Source of the DNA: Moringa oleifera
Lineage: Eukaryota > Streptophyta > Magnoliopsida > Brassicales > Moringaceae
Assembly (NCBI GenBank): GCA_021397835.1
Contig: JAJFZO010000447.1
Span: 434,001 to 498,000, forward strand
Length of the DNA: 64,000 nucleotides
Direction of reading: 5' to 3'
The position numbers were made by a program, and so were the translations under genes. This document shows positions 45,715 to 57,879 of this stretch, one piece after another; position 1 is the stretch's first letter, and each line of letters starts with the position of its first letter. The notes under the pieces were generated by a model. It was given only the letters and a program-made list of their open reading frames with translations, did not search any database and was not told where the DNA came from.

Positions 45715-47560
45715 GATAGATTAGAGACATTACATATCTTATTATTTCAGGTTGTTTTCATCACTTATGAGAGTTTAAAACTTTTGCCGGTTGCATCATG
45801 ACGTGGAAAAATCTTAATGATATGAAGGAATTAATTTATCTTAATTTTCATAAATGATCTTAGTTTTGAAAAATAAATCATATATATATATATATATGTA
45901 TGATATGTAGAATCTTTTTTTTTAAATAGAAACTACATAGGTATGAAGAAAATCCAATAACACTGTGGAGTGACACACATATGCCACATTGAAAGGTCTG
46001 AAGATGTTACACCTGTTAGGCAAGAGCGACAAATACATGATTTTCATTCAAATTTAGAAAGATCAGACAAAAGAAAGTGGGCATTGAAGTGAGTGTTGGA
46101 GAGATAGAGAGGAGAGGGTAACCCCAATTTGCAAGCTCGGGAATCAATTTCCAAATTCCAACACTTTCTCGTCTTTGTGCAGAACACAACCAAACCCACG
46201 TAGGTTCCACTCGCTCAATTCCAGACGCAAATGATTTCAAGGGAATTCACAATTGACCTAATTAATTAGTGCATTCATGAAGATTTGACGACACCAAAGA
46301 GAAGCCACCAGAGTTAAGATTCGTATATATACTTGTTACTTGCCGTGCATATCCATGTATTTACATTTAAAATATTTATTTCTTATATTATTTTAATAAT
46401 AATTTTTGAGAAGCAAATATAACATAAAACTCAATTAAATTCGCTAATTAATTAACATTCTATGCTATTACTTGATTTTATTTTTCTCAATTTAAATTAA
46501 ATTAATTAAATCATATTTTAAATATTTAAAGACTTTTATAAATAATCTAAGAACTAAAATCACCAGAGAGTACAAATTTTAAAAAATTCTGTAATTTCTC
46601 TATCATCTCTTTTTTTTTCTCATTTTTAAATTTCTCTAAAATGTATCCAAAAATTTTAATGTATCCTAAAATTTGATTCAATTTAAAAGTTTAAATATCA
46701 AATTTAGTCAATTGATACAATAGGGTTTAACTAAAAAGGAGACTTAGAATAGGGGTTTTTATTTCTTTTGATCCTTTAAAAAATTAAGTACTTTTTTATT
46801 TTTTGTCAATAAATTTTTAATAAATTAAAACTTCTATTATAAAATTCAAACTGAATTATGATTAATTTAATTTTTTTATGTCATAAAAAATCTAATCATT
46901 TTAGTAAGCTATCATATTGTATATTATCTATTATAATTTATTTATTTATTTATTATTTTATAAATTTTTATATATTATTATTAATTATCATCATCATATA
47001 ATCATCATCCTGCGATTGTTCCTCTAACCGTTAACATTATTATTATCATCATTTTTTTTTTCAATTTCATTTTGTTATTAGCTTTTTTGAAACTTCAAAT
47101 GTTCTTTTGCTTTTGTGTGACAAATTACTTTTAATTTCATAATAAATTCAATTATATTTATTTAAATGATAAGATCATCTAAAAAAATAAATAATAAATA
47201 TATTTTAATTAATATTTGATCAACAAAACAAGCTCAAAATAACAAGATAAATATACCTGAAAAATATTAATAGAATATATTAAAAAGAAGAATACAAAAT
47301 TATATAATATTCAAAAAATTTAATAATAAATCAAATATCAATACCATATTTATCTGATAATTTAAAATAAAATTACTTCGTCCAACTACACCTGTATTAC
47401 TTAATTATTAAGCTCCGTGCCTAATTATCATTTCATGCTTCACTTATAAAAAAGCATCAAAATTTGAAATCTCTCTCTTAAAAGGAAAAGAAGATTGAAA
47501 ACGGAGCAGATTAAACTCGTTAGAGAAACTTATTGGAAATTTTTTTTTAAAAAAAAAAAA
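44340..47560. other. AT-rich intergenic spacer
   Basis: No gene is seen. A 39-bp direct repeat is present twice (44846-44884 and 44885-44921, core TTCAAGACTCACCTAACA). A (TA)n microsatellite lies at about 45681-45711 and a shorter one near 45881-45897. A 74-codon minus-strand frame at 46016-46240 lies in GC-richer sequence with an ACGTGGG motif but shows no homology. Confidence 0.5.
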
Positions 47561-47749
47561 AAAAAGAGTAAGGGGAAAGTGGCAAAAAATGTTGGAAACG
47601 ACGGGACTTGGGAAGGGGAAAAGCCAACGTCAAGCAGTCTTTGTTGATGAAAAACGACGTACATGATATATGCAATAAAATTAAAAGCAATTTGAATACA
47701 GGTGAAGAGTTTGTCCAATTATATGTACAATAGAACCAAAAAACAGAGA

Positions 47750-48090
47750 GACGAGAGCTTCACGTGGGCTGACAATGCCTTTTCTTCCTCGACAAACAAG
47801 ACAACAAAACCCCCCTTCCCCGACTTGACTGTTCGCTCCTCTTGCCCTCTCTCACAATACGTCGCCTTCACCCTTCAACCTCCTCGACTCCCTGCTCCCT
47901 CCACTGTCTCCTCATGGGGTCATCACGTGTCTCGCACGTGAACACTCTCGATATACGTGGTCTTCCTTTCCCCACCACATGTTATTTATTTCTCGTCTTA
48001 ATATTGATTTATGATGTAGAAAGGGATCTTTTGATTATCCTGTACGTTTCGTCAAGTCCACATTAAAATCTTGATACGTGACATCAGCCT
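47750..48090. promoter_or_regulatory. Cluster of five ACGTG (G-box/ABRE-like) motifs without an adjacent gene
   Basis: CACGTGGG at 47761-47768, CACGTGT at 47924-47930, CACGTG at 47935-47940, TACGTGG at 47954-47960 and TACGTGAC at 48075-48082 lie in CT-rich DNA clearly more GC-rich than its surroundings. Motifs of this type bind bZIP and bHLH factors in abscisic acid and light responses. I see no coding exon within several kb on either side. It may be the leftover of a promoter, or the start of a non-coding transcript. Confidence 0.4.
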
Positions 48091-49235
48091 CTTAGATACC
48101 TTTATTTTCCTATAATTTTTTTTCTTTTAATTACTTTATCTATATAACAAAATATGTAAAATAATGTTATTACATTTTTAAATAGTAATATCTCATAATT
48201 TTTTTTAATTATACACAAATTAATTACATTTTTTTTATAACTTACTTTTGGTTGTCTTCTAAGATCAAAGTTAAATTTCAAAAAAATAAAAAATAAAAAA
48301 AAAACTTATAATAAAAGTGGCAATTAATTGTTTCAATATTGAGGAGTGTAGGTATTAAAATATAGAACAATCTTAATTAACCGAATTTCTTAACTTTGGA
48401 TTGATATGATTTATCTAAATAATGCTAATTGTTAAAACATTCTATCAAGTGATCTTTAACATCATAAAGTAACAATTCATTATTTCAATATTGACAAATT
48501 TCTTTATGAGAATATATGTGTGTCCAAATTCAACATTGAAATATCATACACTGATTAATCATATTTTTCAACTTTGGATTAACATGATTTTATCCCAAAA
48601 AAAAAAAAAAAACTAATTGGTAAGAGACCATTAAGTAGCCTTTAATGTCACAAAGTGAGAATTTAAAGTACTTGATAGATTGGAGTCTCAAATAATAATA
48701 GTTTTAAGTGAAAAACATCGAACTATTTCAAATAACTAAAACTCTGATATACTAAGAGCTCTTAAATGAGAGCATCTCCATAGCTAAACATCTTAAGTTA
48801 ATAGGAGACTTAAACCATAAGATGATAAATCAAAGTGATAAGATCCTAAGTCAATACGAATCTTAAGTAGTTGGATTTATAGGTCAATTGGATTCTTAAA
48901 TGATAAGATAAGAGCTCCAAGTAATTGAGTTTTATATTAAAAGAAAGTTTCAATCATCATGAACTCCTCTTTTATATACAAATTTTTTTGCATAAAATGA
49001 TAAACTATTCAAAGAATTAAGAGAGTTCAGAAAATTTAAAGGATTTATAGAATTCAAAATTGATTCCCAAAACTTAAAGCAGAAGAGTTTCAATTTTCTT
49101 CTTTCAAAATCAACAGAGAATCAAACTTCAATTCCTATTTGATCAAGAAGTTTTAATAGACTATTACCACAAATATTTCATCACTAAACACAACAACTTT
49201 TTAGCTAAGTCCTTTAGTGATGAACTAGCAACGAG

Positions 49236-49293
<58 letters not shown>

Positions 49294-49890
49294 CATTAAA
49301 ATCATTATCGTGAAGGAACCTAATGACGAAATTTCAAGTTTGTTGCCAAACTAGTGACAAACATCCCCACCATTGAGCCATCGTTACGTAACGACAGATG
49401 TGAAAATTTTGATGATGAAACAGAGATAGATATGTCGATTACTAAGTGAAATAGTTAGCAATGGACTTAAAGCCATCGCTAGGCCTAGATATTGATGACA
49501 ATTAGGTCATTAGGCTCCTAATGCCTAATGATGGAATCTATCGCCTTCAGTTCGTAATTAAATTGAATTTAATATTAATAAATAATATATTCTTATTTTT
49601 AATTTATTTTTTAATTTTTATGCTATTTGATTATAATCTATAAATTAACAATAATTAATGAATAAATTGAAATTAAATCTAATTGAAATTATATATATAT
49701 ATATATGAAAAGTTAATATATCGTACATTATTCCAATCAATAAAAACAAAAAAAAAAATAATAATAAGGAGGTCACTTTGAGGATTAACCTCAAGATCAA
49801 GTGGAGCCATTGACAGAGTTGGAAAGGAGTCAAAAGCTTAGCTTATTAGGAACAATATCTCCATTTTGCGGATACATTACTCCATTTCAA
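48091..49890. other. AT-rich spacer with degenerate repeat and microsatellites
   Basis: Contains a (TA)n run of about 54 bases at 49238-49292, splitting a block of about 300 bases (49190-49555) rich in imperfect inverted motifs such as 'AGTGATGAACTAGCAACG' and 'GCCATCGCTAGG'. These look like subterminal repeats of an old DNA transposon. No coding sequence, ends or target duplications were identified. Confidence 0.4.
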
Positions 49891-51983
49891 CCTTTTTTTT
49901 TTTTTTTTTTTTACTGAATATGCTCATTTGTACAACCATTTGTCTTGGCCTTTCTCTAATGTAAACATTCATTCATCTCGATCTTAAAATCATACGATCT
50001 TGCTTCCTTTTCTTACTCTTCTGCTTTAAACATTTTTTCATAACCTTTATTTGAAAGCATATATTTTGCATGATTGTGTCATCAACAAATTGTTTACTAC
50101 TAAAGTTATCGCTAAATAGCATAATCACACTTCAGAGCCAAGTTCATATGCTTAATGATTCCCTTTTTCACCAACTACCTCATAGTATACCTAAGTGTAA
50201 TCTACTTTTAAAGTCTCAAAAGATCCCTCCTGTGATTGGAACGTAAAGGCAACTAATTCCTTAATGTGATCTTGCAAGAAAAGAATTTATGTTAACCAAT
50301 TCATTACCTAAACCGAATAATCAAACAAGAAATTATATAGTTAAGATTATTTATTAATTATTAAAAAAATTTAGAAGCAAAGACAAGTAGAAAAATATAA
50401 TAAAAATAAATCATTTCAAACCAAATTACAGGTGTATGTTGAATAACAAGGTACCATGAATTTAGAAAACCAACTAATAAGTGTTTTAGTAGAATATATA
50501 AAATCTCCATAAAGTGTAGTAAGAATACATAATATTCATAAGGGTTGACCTCTATGTTGAGCCTTTCATATGGACCTCAACAACGATAGTAGAAAGGTTA
50601 GATCGGGATCTACCTTTCCTATAATAACATTCATAGCCTCCCACAGTTGTTCCTTAGTAACTAGGGAAGGCTCTGTCGAGGGGCCATTACTCCAAGATGT
50701 GTAAAAGAAGAAGAGTAAAGTGTTAGCAATGAAACAAAGCAAGAAAAAAAAAAAAAAACACCGTGAATTTAAAAAAGCAACTAATAAGTGTTTTAGTAGA
50801 ATATATAAAATTTCCAAAAAGTGTAGCAAGAATACACAATATTCATAAAGGTGGACCTCTATGTTGAGCCCTTCATATGGACCTCAACAATGACAGTAGA
50901 AAGGTTAGATCAAGGAGCTGTCTTTCCTATAAAAACATTCATAGCCTCCCACAGTTGTTCCTTAGTAACTAGAGAAGGCTTAGTCGAGGGGCCATTTCGC
51001 CAAGATGTGTAAAAGAAGAAAAGTAAAGTGTTAGCAATGAAACAAAGTAAAGAAAAAAAACACCAACATATGGAAACTATCCCCATGAAAGATCTGGAGT
51101 AAGGTTGATTCGAGAAGTGATACCTACTAATGGTTGATTGAGAACGTGTAAGCTCCTAAGATGGGCTAGTGTTGTGGGTGCTAAAGTATGTGTTCAATGG
51201 GCCTAGGTGTTTGGGAGAGGTTGAGACTTGGATTAGGAACTAGTGTCAAGATGGGCCTTCAAGGTTAGGGATAGAGGTTGGAAAATAAGAGAAGAAATCT
51301 CCTTCTTTGGAACTTGAGCTTAAAAAATCGTCACCACTTTGAAAAGATGTATCAAAATGGAAAATCTTATACCAAGTTTAGGTGGGCTAAACAATCTTTA
51401 TTCTAGTATCATTTATGTGATCCTTAAAGCTATCTTCATCCCGATGTTCGGAAAGAGTTTTGTCAATTATTGTAAGAATGGAGTGGACCTTCTTCAATAG
51501 ATTTTCTTATACAAGTCTTTAGAGGTATTCAACTTAAGGTAAATTTTAGGCAATGAATCCTAAAAGTATTTTTTCGGTCCAACGCTTACTTTTTAAAAAC
51601 AGTTGGGGCCTAACAATACTAAGGTCGTAAAACTAAAATTTGAGTTTCTATCGTCCCAGTTGACTTTTAACTTAAAGAATTTCGCAACAAGACTACCAAG
51701 AGAATTGAACAAATCATAAAAAATGTTTGAGATGAAGGCAATCATGCATCGTCAAGTGTTAAGGACTATGATAGTGACACTTTAAATTGATGACAAACGT
51801 TTGAAAAAAAGACACGGAGGGATAAATTTTTGACACTTTTTAAGTTATTTTCGAAAATCATGACCCAGCCCTCACGGCAAGTCCATGACCGGTTAGAAGG
51901 GAAAGGAAGTTCTAACTGAATAAATTTAAGATTAAGAAATTTGTTTCCTCCCCATTTCAAATCTTTAATAGTGTAAGACAAGA
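49890..51983. repeat. Old LTR-element-like dispersed repeat sequence
   Basis: The part near 49995-50160 is shared with 28240-28400, and the part near 51365-51470 is shared in inverse orientation with 22990-23130. A tandem duplication lies inside (separate entry). All frames are broken. Minus-strand reading of the duplicated part gives 'GPSTEPSLVTKEQLWEAMN', which looks like a capsid-gene remnant, but I cannot name the family. Confidence 0.4.
50453..51063. repeat. 307-bp tandem duplication
   Basis: Copy one (50453-50759) and copy two (50760-about 51063) begin ACCATGAATTTA and ACCGTGAATTTA and run in parallel through AGCCTCCCACAGTTGTTCCTTA to CAATGAAACAAAG, ending in an A run. I estimate about 93 percent identity by eye, so the duplication is fairly recent compared with the decay of the surrounding repeat. 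Confidence 0.85.
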
Positions 51984-52258
51984 CCCTATGTTTCTTAGAT
52001 TATTTCTAGACCAATTTGCATGTTATTGGACTGGTATATCCACTTTAGGTTATAAGAAAATGATGACAGTGCTGAGTTATCATCATGTAGCTGCAATGGC
52101 TAGCTAGGCATGCTGCTTGGTAAGAATGAAATTAACAGATGTGATGAATTTCTAAATAAACTTTCTCTAAACAATAGAATTCTCTCTACGCTCTTCTTCC
52201 TTTACTATTCTCTCCTATTTCCTTCTCCAACTTCTATTAAGATTTTCAAAAGGTTACA
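51984..52258 (+). repeat. Left LTR of the Gypsy element
   Basis: Parallels 61072-61338: both contain TTTCTAGACCAATTT, a shared middle part, CT-rich sequence and the end AAGGTTACA. They are clearly diverged (several substitutions and small indels per 50 bases), so the element is old. The outer start of this copy does not match the right LTR start (61005) and may be truncated or rearranged. Confidence 0.7.
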
Positions 52259-52263
52259 TCATT

Positions 52264-52279
52264 TGGTATCCGAGCTACC
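52264..52279 (+). other. Gypsy primer-binding site (initiator Met tRNA)
   Basis: TGGTATCCGAGCTACC follows the left LTR by a few bases and matches the complement of the plant initiator methionine tRNA 3' end with small changes, the usual plant retrotransposon primer site. Confidence 0.75.
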
Positions 52280-52330
52280 GGTGACTGTGTCTTAACTCAA
52301 TGGTAGACTCAAATGCGAAGGGATTGAAAG

Positions 52331-53332
52331 GTGGATTTTAAGATTGAATCCAGTAACACTCAGTTTTTGAATCAATTATTTGATGCTAAAATTGATTCCC
52401 GTAGTAATCAATTACGACAAGAAATGCGTTCATTACAGAAGAATATGAATCTCAAGTTTCACATGGTAATGGAGCAGCTCAAAGCTCTCAAGGGACCTAT
52501 GGCAGGAGATTCTTCTGATTTGAAGAAGAAATTAGTTCTGGGAGGATCCGCTGTTAACCAAGGCGCTTCACAATGTTTTTGGGAACATTTAGATCTGACC
52601 TTGCAATCTAAAATCCAAACTAAGTACTCGAAGATCGATTGCCCTTGGTTTAATGGAACTGATTTCAGAGCTTGGCTGCTGAAGATTGAACAATTCTTTG
52701 TGGCTGATAATACTCAAGGGCAAGATAAGGTACGGCCCGTGATGATGCATTTGGATGACCGAGCTTTACAGTGACATCAGTGGTTCATGGTGGAAAAAAA
52801 TGAGCTCTCAGACATATCTTGGCCATATTATTTGAAGCTATGAGGGACAGGTTCTGTAACTCAGAATTGGTTGATCCTACGTATGAACTCTCTAGTTTAA
52901 GACGTACTGGAACAATAGAAGAATTTTGTGATAAATTTGAGAGTTGGTTAAACATTGTTCGATTACCAAACTTTTAAGCGCTTGGCCTCTTTCTTAATAC
53001 CAACAAACCTGATATTTCTAGCCAAGTTCAGTGATACCTTCCTAGAAACCTAAACAGTGCCCTTCATCAAGCAATCTAAGTTGAATTTATATTATATAAG
53101 CTTCCTAAGAGACCCACTTTCCCTACAAAAAACTTACCCTGTTTAATGGAAAACAACATAAATCAACCACCTGCTAAAAATTGAATTATCAGCCTTACTA
53201 CCTGCTCCCAAAACACCTTTACTATCTAATACAGTGCTCGAACCACTTCCTCCCTACACAAACTCTAAACCAAATAACACTGGAAATTACCAAAACACGT
53301 ATAAGGGGCTTCCTAAGGAGTTGACGGATGAA
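52331..53332 (+). pseudogene. Gypsy gag, N-terminal part (upstream of the Copia insertion)
   Basis: A 147-codon open stretch (52331-52774) reads as a plant Gypsy gag: a coiled N-terminus, then 'KIDCPWFNGTDFRAWLLKIEQFF', the capsid block seen in many chromoviruses. Beyond the first stop the reading continues with frameshifts (for example LRRTGTIEEFCDKFE) up to 'GLPKELTDER' at about 53305-53337, where the Copia element sits. It encodes a broken capsid protein. Confidence 0.85.
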
Positions 53333-53337
53333 AGGAG
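53333..53337. repeat. Target-site duplication AGGAG, left of the Copia element
   Basis: AGGAG precedes the left LTR and is repeated at 58393-58397. Five-bp duplication is typical for Copia integration. Confidence 0.9.
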
Positions 53338-53851
53338 TGTTGGAAATTTGACAACCAGATCCTTAGTTGATGGATCAAATATCAAATCCCTATAACCTGA
53401 AAGCAACAATAATAAAAGCAAGAAGAAAGTAGACAATCACAGGAACACAAGATTTATAGTGGTTCACCCTCAATTGAGAGTTACATCCACTTTGCAGCCA
53501 CTGCAGGAAACCCTTTCACTATGAAAATAGATTACAAGAGAGATAACCGTTTCCCTAGCCCTCACTCTACTAGAATAAAACCCTAGGACTCTTACTCACT
53601 CTCTCTATTGTGATGTTTACATGGGTAGAAGCCCCCCCTTTATATAGTAGAGCCCAAGGCCCAAAAGATAGATGTGTGAGAATCTCAAGATATCTTTTTT
53701 GATAAGTATATACTCTTTTGGATGAGTATATTCCCTTTCAGATAAGCATATATATTCTTTCAGATAGGTATATGCCATCTCAGATAAATATATATCTTTT
53801 CAGATAAATATATATACCTTTTTGTAGATAAGTTTCCACACATACTCAACA
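53338..53851 (-). repeat. Copia 3' LTR
   Basis: 514 bases, starts TGTTGGAAATTTGAC on the plus strand and ends CACATACTCAACA. Partner of 57880-58392. It includes repeated (T)GATAAGTATATA-type motifs at about 53697-53815, which give the LTR a short tandem structure. Confidence 0.93.
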
Positions 53852-53862
53852 ATCTCCCACTT
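53852..53862 (-). other. Copia polypurine tract
   Basis: On the minus strand AAGTGGGAGAT lies directly before the 3' LTR, the expected site for plus-strand DNA priming. Confidence 0.75.
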
Positions 53863-53920
53863 GGAGACTAATTCATTATCTCAATTGTTTCTTCCACCTG
53901 CAATGGCCATGACCTCCTAA

Positions 53921-56900
53921 TCAGCAGCTGAGAAGCCCCACTGAAGTTGTACACAGCTTTAGTTTCTCGATTGTAACAACCTTGGTTAGCATATCAGCTG
54001 GATTCTGACTTCCTTGTATCTTTTTGAGTGACAAGACACCATCTTCTAAAGCTGATCTTATGAAGTGATATCTGACTTGTATATGCTTCGTTCTAGCATG
54101 ATTCATAGGGTTCTTTGCCAAGTGAATGGCACTCTGGCTGTCACAATGCAACATACTTTTTTCAAACCTATGCCCCAGTTCATTTAGGAAAGATAACAAC
54201 CATATCATCTCCTTGCTTACTTCTGTAAGAGCAACATATTCAGCCTCTGTGGTCGAAAGTGCAACTATCTTTTGTAGTTTAGACATCCAACTGATTGCAG
54301 TACCACCCAATGTATAAACATACCCTGTAGTACTTTTTCTGCTGTCGATGTCACCAGCCATATCAACATCAACATAACCATGCAAGCCCATATCTGTTTT
54401 TCTAAAGTATAAAGCGAAGTCTGCAGTGCTCTTCAAATACCTGAAGATCCACTTAACTGCTTCCCAGTGTTGCTTTCCTGGATTGCTCATATACCTGCTA
54501 ACAACTCCTACTGCATGTGCTATGTCTGGTCTTGTACATACTGTGGCATACATTAGACTCCCAATAGCAGAAGCATAAGGAACCTTGCCCATATATGCAA
54601 TTTCATCATCAGTTGACGGAGACTGACTCTTGGATAGTCTGAAATGACTAGCCAAAGGTGTACTCACTGGTTTGGCACCATCCATTCTGAATCTAGCAAG
54701 CACCTTGTTGATGTATTTCTCCTGAGATAGCTTGAGAATTCCCTTTTCCCTGGTGATTCTCATCCCAAGGATTTGTTTGGCGGAACCCAAATCCTTCATA
54801 GCAAACTTCTTTGAAAGTTTACTCTTTAATTTCTCTATCTCATGCAAATTAGCTCCAGCAATTAACATATCATCAACATACAGTAGCAATATAATGTAAG
54901 AGTTATCATACCTCTTAACATAACAACAATGGTCTGCCTGGCACCTTAAGAAACCATTGTCACCCATGAAGTTGTCAAACTTCTTGTACCACTGTCTTGG
55001 AGCTTGTTTTAACCCATACAAACTTTTCATAAGTTTGCATACCATTTTCTCCTTACCTTTGACTTCAAATCCTTGTGGCTGTTTCATGTAAATTTCTTCC
55101 TCCAAGTCACCATGAAGAAAAGCTGTTTTTACATCCATTTGCTGCAGATGCAAATCTTCCTGAGCCACTAACCCAAGCACTATTCTGATTGTAGTCAACT
55201 TAACCACTGGGGAGAAAATCTCTGTGTAGTCAATCCCTTCCTTTTGTTGAAAGCCTTTAACTACTAACCTTACTTTATACCGTTTGTTGCCATCATGTTC
55301 TTCTTTTATCCGGTAAACCCATTTGTTCTGCAAGGCCCTTTTCCCTTGTGGTAGTTCTGCCAACTCCCATGTTTGATTACTCATGAGAGAATTCATCTCA
55401 TCTTTCATGGCTAACTCCCACTTGATTGATTCATCACCCTGCAAAGCTTCATCAAAACTCTCTAGTTCACCCCTATCAGTCAACAAGATGTAGTTTAGAG
55501 ATGGTGAAAATCTCTGTGGTGGTCTCACAGTCCTGGAAGATCTTCTCACTTCTGTCATAGGAGTGGTTGGATTTACCTCTGGAGCCATACTTTCCTGATT
55601 TTGCTCAGCAATGTCATCTTCAACTTCCTCAGTATTCTGTTGCAACTGATTCACTGGAATGTCTCTCAAGTGGATCACTTTAGGCCTTTTTACCTCAGAA
55701 TCTGTTACTTCTGAACTCTTGCCCAAACTATCCTTGTACAGAACTTGCTCATTAAAGATTACATCCCTGCTCCTAATGATCTTCCTGTTTTGGCTATCCC
55801 AGAAACGATAACCAAACTCATTGTCACCATATCCAACGAAAAAACATTTTTTTTGATTTAGGATCAAGTTTGCCTCTAGCAGCAGCATCAATATGGATAT
55901 ATGACAGGCAACTAAATATTCTTAGAAAAGACAGGTTTACCTTTTTGCCACTCCAAACCTCCTCGGGTATTCTGCAATCCAAAGGAATTGAAGGACCCCT
56001 ATTGATTAAATAGGCTGCAGTGTTAACTGCATCTGCCCAAAATACCTTAGGCAACCCTGCATGCATTGTCATGCTCCTTGCACGCTCATTTAGTGTTCTG
56101 TTCATCCTCTCTGCAACACCATTCTGCTGAGGTGTACCTGGAGTAGTCTTCTCCATCTTGATCCCATTATCAGCACAAAACTGTTTGAAATCCCCATCAA
56201 TGTATTCTCCACCATTATCATATCTCAAACACTTAACTTTAAGATTAGTTTCATTCTCAATCATGGCTTTCCATTTCCTGAAAGCATCAAATACATCAGA
56301 TTTATTCTTTAAAAAATAAATCCATACCTTTCTGGTTGAGTCATCAATGAAAGTCACATAGTAGATAGATCCCCCAAGAGATGTCACAGTCGAAGGCCCC
56401 CATACATCTGTACGAACTAACTCTAGTTTTTGCTGCTTCAACTGCTTTCCCGCTTTGGAGAAGCTGACTCTTTTCTGTTTGCCAAGGATGCAGCTTTTAC
56501 ACAACTTGTGCTCTACAGATTTTAAATCCGGCAAATTACCATTTGCCACCATGACCTTCATTCCCTTTTCACTCATATGCCCAAGTCTGCAATGCCATAG
56601 GTCAGAGTTCATACCAGTGTCAACAGCAGCCACTGTATCCTTGCAACTTGAAGTCATATAGAGAGTTCCAGTTTTGCTTCCTTGAGTAACAACCATGGCA
56701 CCTTTGGTAACTTTCCAAGCGTTATCATTGAAAGTCACCCTATGCCCTTCACTGTCAAGCTGTCCAACAGAAATTAGATTTCTCATCAACTTTGGCACAT
56801 GTCTCACCTTTTGAATCTTCCAGATATTCTCATTTGGCATCTTCAATTTAACATCACCCATACCAACAATATTCAAAGGTTCTCCATCAGCAAGATAAAC

Positions 56901-57842
56901 CTTCCCAAAATTTCCAGCAACATAATTTTCTATTATTTTGCCATATGCAGTGGTATGAAAAGACGCCCCAGAATCTAAAACCCAAGACTCAAGAGGATTA
57001 TCAATAGCTAAGAGTAAAGCATCATCTACCTCATCTGTTACAGCATTTGCAGTGTCATCTTTATGCTCACCTTTTTTCTTCAGTAAGCGACAGTCTTTCT
57101 TCATGTGGCCCTTTTTCTTACAGTTCCAGCATTCCAGATTTCTTCCAGATCTAGATTTGCTTCTTCCATTCCTTGACTTAGATTTGCCCTTATTGCGATC
57201 AGAGTTTCTGTCACTTTCTCTTCCCCTGTTTTCAACATTTAGGGCAGAATTTGCAACTGATGTTTCACCTGAATCAATCCTCCGAATCTCTTCTGCAAGA
57301 ACTCGATCACGAACATCATTGAAGTTCAATTTTGAACTCCCAACAGAATTGCTCATCGCTGCTCTCACGGGCTCCCAACTATTTGGTAACGATGCCAATA
57401 GTATCAAGGCACGTACCTCATCATCAAAGTCAATCTCAACAGAAGATAACTGATTAACTATTGTATTAAACTCATTAAGATGAGTTACCACAGAATTACC
57501 TTCACCCATTTTCAAGTGGAATAGCTTCTTCATGAGAAAAACCTTGTTGTTTGCTGAAGGTTTTTCATACATGTCAGATAGCACATTCATCAGACTTGCA
57601 GTTGTTTTCTCCTTCGCCACATTGTGAGCAACGTTCTTTGACAGTGTCAGCCGAATAACTCCCAACACCTGTCGATCAAGGAGATTCCAATCGCTTTCTG
57701 AAATCTTTTCAGGCTTTTGACCCAAAAGTGGTTCATGTAGCTTTTTTCCATACAGATAATCCTCAATTTGCATTCTCCAGAAGGCATAATCTGTACCATC
57801 AAACTTGATGATCCCATGTGATGAGTTTTCTTCGCTACCCAT
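53921..57842 (-). pseudogene. Copia gag-pol polyprotein with one frameshift
   Basis: Two overlapping frames join at an A8 run (55847-55854 on the plus strand); removing one base would give about 1,306 codons. The likely start is the ATG at 57842 (MGSEENSSHG), 38 bases inside the LTR; the longer open frame to 57920 only runs through the LTR. In order: capsid, CCHC knuckle CWNCKKKGHMKKDC (residues about 238-251), protease WVLDSG (about 287-292), integrase HHCC finger and D, D, E (first-frame positions 505, 568 and 604, a D-35-E spacing), RT with KTAFLHG and YVDD, and RNase H ending in STTEAEYVAL. Every catalytic residue I looked for is present. The frameshift is in the IN-RT linker, so it should cut the product before RT. 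It could also be a sequencing error. Confidence 0.9.
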
Positions 57843-57865
57843 TGCTTTCAATCTCAAAACCCGAA

Positions 57866-57877
57866 GCTCTGATACCA
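57866..57877 (-). other. Copia primer-binding site (initiator Met tRNA)
   Basis: On the minus strand TGGTATCAGAGC begins two bases after the 5' LTR and matches the complement of the plant initiator methionine tRNA 3' end, as in Tnt1 and most plant Copia elements. Confidence 0.9.
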
Positions 57878-57879
57878 GT

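Noticed and set aside
47702..48066. Plus-strand frames over the ACGTG cluster
   Set aside because: CT-rich leader-like sequence giving Pro/Ser/Leu-rich peptides with no homology.
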